Shown here piece by piece: positions 58,325 through 64,000 of a stretch of DNA of 64,000 nt. Source of the DNA: Cycas panzhihuaensis. Lineage: Eukaryota; Cycadophyta. Position numbers and translations under genes: made by a program. Where the stretch lies: the NCBI GenBank assembly GCA_023213395.1, contig CM041465.1:52149741-52213740 (forward strand). The letters run 5' to 3'. Below the pieces are notes generated by a model. That model searched no databases. It saw only the letters and a program-made list of their open reading frames with translations, and was not told the DNA's origin. How positions within the stretch are numbered: position 1 is the stretch's first letter; every line of letters begins with the position of its first letter.

Positions 58325-58540
58325 TGGAGAGAGTGGTACAAAATTAACTCAATATATATGAAAGCAATCTATTCAACAAGACACATGAGTGTACCAAATT
58401 TGGCAGGTGGAATAGGGGATAAAAAACCACCTCAGAAATAGTAATAATATAATAATAATAATAATGATTATACATTTTAACAAGTTGAGGATCTCATCCT
58501 CCCTCTCTTACTAATTTGACTTTTTACCTACATACCAACA
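58325..58540 (-). repeat. 5' LTR of RE0
   Basis: Minus strand TGTTGGTATGTAGG to CACTCTCTCCA, 216 bases, TG to CA, directly outside the primer site. The partner LTR is left of the window, so the outer boundary rests on the TG end alone. An ATT repeat lies in the middle (58440-58465). Confidence 0.62.
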
Positions 58541-59346
58541 TAATGCTATCTCCCTAATCTTCCAACCAATGTGTGAAAGATTTTGGAATAAATGGGAGAG
58601 AAGTTCATTAATTTAGACAGTTGGCCAAATCACTGAACTTTTATAATAAGATAATAAACTTAATTAAATATATAATAAAGATAATATTAGAGCTTTAATA
58701 CTAACAACCTGTATATGTTTTAACATAAGAAAACTTAAATTGATCATTACCTTTAATCCATCTACACTTCTATTAGAAGCATAGAGAGTTGTAGACTCCG
58801 TTTATCATTTTTTCATTTCAATTAAAATTTTAACTTTTTACCTTAATCACATTTCGATTGATGATTATTAAATAATTGGCAGTGTTCATAGAAACCTAAA
58901 TTATCTTTGCTTTAGCTAGTCCTCCAAGTTTTAAAACACAATTAAAATTAACTATAAATAACCCTTGATATTATAAATTTAAATAAGATATTAAATATTA
59001 ATAAATAATATAAATAAAATTACTTTAAAACTACTCAAAACTAGTATTCACACAATAGAATAATGCAAAAAAAAATCATAAATTCAAAATTGAACTCTAA
59101 AATTCAACTCTATTCTACACATTAACAAAGTGTCTAGGACAATTGTATATAAAAAGTTCTTTTAGCTTTAGCTAAAATCCTTGTCCTATCCTTGTGTATG
59201 TAATATACAAATGTGTGATAAGGAGCTTATCTTCAAAAGTATATCATGCATGTGAAGAAGTGATAAGATTTGCTAAAAATAACATATATACAAATGCATA
59301 TGTCTAAAACATAGACTAGTATTATAAAAGTAGTTAAACATAACTA
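58541..59346. other. AT-rich flank, no feature seen
   Basis: About 800 bases of AT-rich DNA right of RE0, perhaps the original host sequence. I see no ORF, repeat or RNA signal I can support. Confidence 0.5.
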
Positions 59347-59359
59347 AGAGCTATACTTA

Positions 59360-59524
59360 GTTTTTTTTTTATGGTATGTATCGAGCAGATGGAATCAGAT
59401 CACTATTTGTTAGGGTTTATCATCCTTTCATTCAATTCTCCCTTATAACCCCCCATGAGAGTTGAACTTGGGACTTCCAACACCGTAGGGTAGATACTTA
59501 CCAATGCACCTCAGTGCCCAACCT
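59360..59524 (-). mobile_element. tRNA-derived SINE with 13-bp target duplication
   Basis: On the minus strand it begins TTGGGCACTGAGGTGCATTG. An A-box-like GAGGTGCATTGGTAA and a B-box-like AAGTTCAACTCTC are spaced as in a tRNA-type RNA polymerase III promoter. The 3' end is a poly(A) of about 10. The flanks AGAGCTATACTTA (59347-59359) and AGAGTTATACTTA (59525-59537) are a 13-base duplication with one change, proof of target-primed insertion. It needs an autonomous LINE to move. Confidence 0.8.
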
Positions 59525-59553
59525 AGAGTTATACTTAATTACTACTTTGAATT

Positions 59554-59810
59554 TGTTGGAAAATAGAACCTGCAATAAGATATTGGTAAACAGAATAGAA
59601 CACCTCCACAAGATCGAACAATACCCTTAAGGTACAGGATCAAAGGGTACCCTTAAGGTACCTCCATTATATTAATGAAACATTATTACCACATCATACA
59701 ATATGATACACTATGTTGTGTATTTATAATACATGTCAATATAGTGAGAATGGAACCCACTTGCATGTGGGACAAAATAAATGTGCATTAATATTCCAAC
59801 ACTCCTCCTT
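59554..59810 (-). repeat. 3' LTR and purine tract of the gag-only element
   Basis: LTR 59554-59801, TGTTGGAATATTAATGC to TTTTCCAACA, 248 bases with perfect inverted ends. The purine tract AAGGAGGAG is at 59802-59810. It has an extra copy of a unit of about 26 bases containing CCTTAAGGGTA compared with the 5' LTR. Confidence 0.9.
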
Positions 59811-59979
59811 AATGCATATTTGGATCATTTGTATTTACACTGCTTTGTCCGAAGAAATGTCTTGAGAATGATGTCTTCAACTCAATCCTTGTCTTCAATC
59901 TTGTAGTGATGTACTTAATGTAGAATGATGTCTTCATCTTGATTTTCATCTTCAATTTTGTAGTTATATATTTGCTATA

Positions 59980-60967
59980 GAATGGTATCTTCAACTTGAT
60001 TTTTGTCTTCAATCCTGTAGTGATGATGTTGATGTAGCAGCTCTAGCAAGTGTAAATCCTGATTCTTTATTGCGGCTAGTCGAGTCTGATTGTGATGAAG
60101 ATCTTGTAAGTAACCATCTTTAAACATAACTTACTTGTCATCATTATCCTGTATAAGTTCTTGATCACCATGTACAACAATGATTTCTTCAACCTTAGGA
60201 GTGGAGTCTTGATCAACTTTCATACTTTTTGAACTTGAATCAATACTCAAAGAAGGAACATCATTCAAACTTGAATCAATACTTAAAGTAGGAATATCAT
60301 CAATATAAGGCTCATCCTTTATAAGACCATCAGATTCATATTCAATGGTGTCATCTATATAAACCTTTATCAACTCATCATTTTCAATGTCTTTATCAAT
60401 TGTTGTAGTCTCATCAATGTATTCAACTATTGCTTCCTTACATTCAATAGAAATTTCATCAGTACTCATATATTCTTTATCTTGACATGTTGTTTCATCA
60501 GTGTTATTGATATTTTCTTTATTCATTGTACCCGTACCATAACCATAACTGGCCTTAATTGTCTTTTCAATCATTTGTTGTGTCTCTTCAGGAGTTTGTT
60601 CAAATACTTCCCTTAGAAAATCCTAAGCTTCTTTAGCATTACTTGCATGTAGAATCATAGGAATGACAAAATGGAATTTAGAAGGAAGATCAACCTCATT
60701 GAATGTAGCACGAATAATAATGAATGCTTTTCTATCTTTCTTCTTAAGCATTTCCTTTTCTTCTTCATCCTTAGGGATATCATATTCATCAGTAACAATC
60801 TTCCACAAACCTCTAGCTATGAATAAACACCTCATTTTAATTGTCCAAAAGAAGTAGTCTTCACCATCACACTTAGGTACTAGAAGAAATGAATCCCTTA
60901 AGTAATATTCATTTGTTTCAGGAGAATATATAACAACATCATTATCTTCCATGATTATAAATGTCAT
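59980..60967 (-). pseudogene. gag: Gag of the gag-only element (nearly intact)
   Basis: The start is placed at MTFIIMEDNDVV (60967), not the upstream Met at 60994, because the copy at 43079 begins there. The UBN2-like Gag domain includes ETNEYYLRDSFLLVPKCDGE, KMRCLFIARGLWKIVTDEY and ASNAKEA. A stop (TAG, where the other copy has Trp) follows at about 60628, then DFLREVFEQTPEETQQMIEK. The C-terminal half is very acidic with Asp/Glu/Ser repeats (PSLSIDSSSKSM, DIPTLSIDSS) and no zinc knuckle. A second stop lies at 60131-60133. The protein probably co-assembles with the particle of a helper element. Confidence 0.8.
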
Positions 60968-62240
60968 TTTCAAACAATATGTCCCCTTTTTCAATCAACA
61001 AGCTCACCTAACATTAGTAATATGCCCATTAGTCAATCTCAACAAACTTTCTCATGTCTCATGTCCCTCACATCACCAATCACATCATCACCTTGTCTAT
61101 TTCCCATAAATAATCACATAGAATCTAAACACTCACTTCACTAAATCAATGCCTTATAAATCTCATAATGATCATACATGCCATATGTTGCTGCCAAGAT
61201 ACATACTTCACTTGATTGCCCAAAAACCAACTCATGCCATTACATCACTCAACAATTTTACTTCCCTATAACTCAGGTATCTTCAACAAAAGAAACTCAT
61301 CCTTCTTTGTCCATTCAATTAATTAGAACACATCATCAAATATGCTTGATCTCATCCTTAACACATCTAAAAATTGTCTAATCTTGTCATATAACCTTAC
61401 ATGCAACAAGCACCTCATTGCCTCAAATCACTATCTTTCTTGCCCTCAAATTAGCTTTGTTATGCCCATCAAGTCCCTTCACGTAAATCACATTCCACGG
61501 AGCACTTAATTATCATATTCCATCCAACTCATTCATGCAAACACATGTACTATCATTTCATTACCATACTGTGCCATCATCGCAATAGCTCTCTCATACA
61601 AACAAATGTAAGAAAGTACTCAAATAATCACTTCATTACCATTGCTTAATTCATGTCACCATATCAATATAAAACCCTTAAATTCTCAAAAAAATATTTT
61701 TGAAAAAAAATATAGCTAAAAAATACATAAAATATGGATGGAAACTATGGTCTCTAAAATACGATTCCAAAGGTTCAGACAAAATTGAATTCTAATATCT
61801 AGATCAAAAGTTATGCACCTTTTAAGAATTTTACAATTAGGGTTTTTAGAGGTTGTAATAGTACCTTCTAATAAACTACTAATAATTTTTTATTTTGAAC
61901 TCTAGCGAACCTTAAACAACTTCCATTAGAAGGAAAATTAAAAAATGCATAGAATAAAGAAAAATTTAAGGTCATTTAGATACCTGTAGGCAAAGTTATG
62001 GCTCTTTGAAGTTGAGGTTACATATATGTCCTAGAAATACGGTGACGAAAAAAAAGCAAGCTGAAATTAATTTTGCTGCAATTTTCATACTTTCACCCCA
62101 AAATCTATTGTGCAACCATTGGAATTTTATAGAATGAGCTATTTTCTCTCAATTTCGCCATTACTTTTCAAAAATTTCAATGTTATGGCACCTCCCAAAT
62201 CACTGCTCTAATACCGAATAAAAACACCTTTCGCAACCTG
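60968..62240 (-). other. Leader of the gag-only element
   Basis: 1.27 kb of AT-rich non-coding DNA. It resembles the DNA before gag at 42700-43078. The packaging signal needed for mobilisation would be expected here, by analogy; I cannot point to it. Confidence 0.6.
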
Positions 62241-62255
62241 GGCACTCTGATACCA
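62241..62255 (-). other. Primer-binding site of the gag-only element
   Basis: TGGTATCAGAGTGCC on the minus strand directly follows the 5' LTR, matching the site for initiator tRNA-Met. Confidence 0.88.
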
Positions 62256-62477
62256 TCTTGGAAAATAGAACCTACAATAAGATATTGGAAAACATAATAT
62301 AACACCTCCACATGATTGAACGGTACCCTTAAGGTACCTCTATTATATTAATGAAACATCATTACCACATCATGCAATATGATACACTATGTTGTGTATT
62401 TATAATACATGCTAATATAGTGAGAATGGAACCCACTTGCATATGGGACAAAACGAATATGCATTTATATTCCAATA
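62256..62477 (-). repeat. 5' LTR of the gag-only element
   Basis: 222 bases, minus strand TATTGGAATATAAATGC to TTTTCCAAGA; both ends have one change from TG and CA. ATAAATACA resembles a TATA box in the middle. Confidence 0.88.
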
Positions 62478-62482
62478 GAATT

Positions 62483-63577
62483 CTATTAACTTTTATAACT
62501 CAAGTCACTTAGAAATTATATAAAAGTTTAAATTTATTAAATAAAAAACTATAAGAGGATGTAAATAATAAAATATGAAGTACTAGGAAGTATGAGGATC
62601 ACCCTCATTCCAACACTTTGTCTCAAACTAAATTCTTAGGAATCTTTATTTCAATATTAAAATTCTCCAAGTTGTTTCAATCCACATAGTTCCTTTTGAC
62701 ATTAGTAAGCTCTCATGCCTTATCTTGCTTATTGTAGGGGTCTGATTGGGTGTCTGCAATAAGTAAATAGATTAATTGATATAATGATTAGATGATTGTC
62801 TGGTGTGATTGTGCTTATGCATGTTTTAAATCATTGCCTATGATGTATACATCTTAAAGTTCTCATTTATCTGATACTCTCAAGCTTATTTCAAAGCTTA
62901 GCTCTAACTCTTTTTAGTATTTTTTTATGATTTGTTATACTTATTGTTTATTAACTAATTGCTTTCATTATGCCCTCATTTCAAATTTTTACTTGATTTG
63001 TCCCCTCATTAGCCTTGTCATTTAATCATGAAAATTAATCTCATTATCTATCTATCTATCTATCTATCTATATATCTAAATTATTTTAAAAAATAAATTT
63101 TACTATTTCATCAAATCCTATTTGTTGTGATTTTTCTTGTTTATCTTAGTTTGGTATTTCCTAAAACCATGACATTCTTAATAAACTATAATAATTTTTA
63201 AAAGTCTTAGTCTTAGTTATTTTTTAAATGTCACAATTTTCATTGTTCATCATGGTTTTTGATTTTTAAGTATGAAAAAAAATATAATGATAAGTCATTT
63301 TCTCTTACCATATGAACATTATTTCTCACGAAACTTTGACCCAGTTTTCTCTATTTTTTCCAACACCATTCATTCTCATTTCTCTTATAAATACCTATAT
63401 GTTTCTTAAGTAAAAGAGGGATCAAGTTTTGTATAACTAAGTGCAACTAAAATTTCACCTTAATCTCTTACATCCCTTTGGCATTCTTTGAGTGACTTCT
63501 TGGAAGTAAAGACTAGACCTTTGTTCAGTGATTTTCAAGGCTTGGTACTATATATACCTGAAGAGAAAATATAATCA
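62483..63577. other. AT-rich flank with TCTA microsatellite
   Basis: Host-like AT-rich DNA. A TCTA tetranucleotide run of about 30 bases lies at about 63046-63077. No ORF over 60 codons and no RNA gene signal. Confidence 0.55.
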
Positions 63578-63951
63578 TGGAAGCAATTGATTAATAGAAC
63601 TTTAAACCATACAAAGAATAAATAACATAAATAAACTAAGTATATAGCAAAGAACATTAGGAGATTTTGGTCTAAGTATAGACCTTTTATTAATCTAAGT
63701 AATAGCTAAAGAATTATAGAGATAAAAACCCTAACTCTTCTCATCGACTCATCAAAGATTTATCCAACCTTCTTACATGTGCCATTGCATAAGAATATAT
63801 AGATACAAATGTATAATATACTACATTGCGGCTTTTTAATATAATGGACATAAACCATGGCTCGAAAAGGACCACATAAGACACTACTAAAGGGTTAAGG
63901 TGTAATACTTATACCCATGTAACACTTGCAAAGTGTTCAACATGTCTAATA
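63578..63951 (-). repeat. Possible 3' LTR of a Copia element at the right edge
   Basis: On the minus strand a purine-rich AAAAAGTAGGAGAT runs into TATTAGACATGTTG at 63951, like the AGTGGGAGAT-TGTTAGACA junction of many plant Copia elements. If so the body lies right of the window. The left boundary is a guess, taken from a CA dinucleotide at 63578. Confidence 0.35.
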
Positions 63952-64000
63952 ATCTCCTACTTTTTGAAAACTTTACAAAAAACCTACATACATGAATATT

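Larger units (their letters stand above)
59554..62477 (-). mobile_element. Complete gag-only LTR element (TR-GAG type)
   Basis: LTRs at 62256-62477 (5') and 59554-59801 (3'), a tRNA-Met primer site, a single gag, a purine tract and a perfect gaatt duplication (59549-59553 and 62478-62482). At 2924 bases it has no protease, integrase or RT. It therefore depends on a Copia element for movement. A second copy of the family makes up the right part of the insertion at 39683-44391. Terminal-repeat elements with only a gag domain have been described in plants. Confidence 0.9.

Noticed and set aside
59457-59512. Possible tRNA gene on the minus strand
   Set aside because: It has A- and B-box-like text, but the rest does not fold as a cloverleaf. 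Poly(A) and a target duplication show that it is a SINE.

Overview
The window is plant nuclear DNA made almost entirely of LTR retrotransposons nested inside one another. I see no intact host gene, rRNA or real tRNA. The family types (Tat-like Ty3/Gypsy elements with very long LTRs, Ty1/Copia elements primed by initiator tRNA-Met, a tRNA-derived SINE) suggest a seed plant with a large, repeat-rich genome. The species cannot be named from this sequence.

Layout. The outer scaffold is an old Copia element, RE0, on the minus strand (12620-58540; its 3' part lies beyond the left edge). A Tat-like element, RE1 (minus, 1-12619), sits in RE0 integrase. A second, RE2 (plus, 13835-55316), sits between the RE0 protease and integrase and is flanked by the 5-bp target duplication ggttc. 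A third, RE3 (plus, 22211-45199, duplication acagg), sits in the RE2 RNase H. RE3 holds a solo LTR (28282-31005, ctaac/ccaac) and a 4.7-kb mosaic insertion in its 3' LTR (39683-44391). RE2 also holds a minus-strand solo LTR of another family (45512-48038, acttc twice). To the right lie the 5' LTR of RE0 (58325-58540), a SINE with a 13-bp duplication (59360-59524), a complete gag-only element (59554-62477, duplication gaatt), AT-rich DNA, and a possible Copia LTR at the right edge.

The Tat-like elements share one plan: long LTR, primer site, gag, protease, RT-RNase H, integrase, a three-exon gene on the opposite strand (aORF), a second RNase H (aRNH) in sense orientation, polypurine tract, LTR. 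The aORF has the same two GT-AG introns in the same phases in all three copies, with its own TATA box. A family of hairpins lies in aORF intron 1 and upstream of the LTR core promoters. Pairing in these hairpins is kept while the stem sequence differs between copies, and this is the observation I would follow first. All coding regions carry stops or frameshifts. RE1 is the least decayed; RE3 lacks most of pol.
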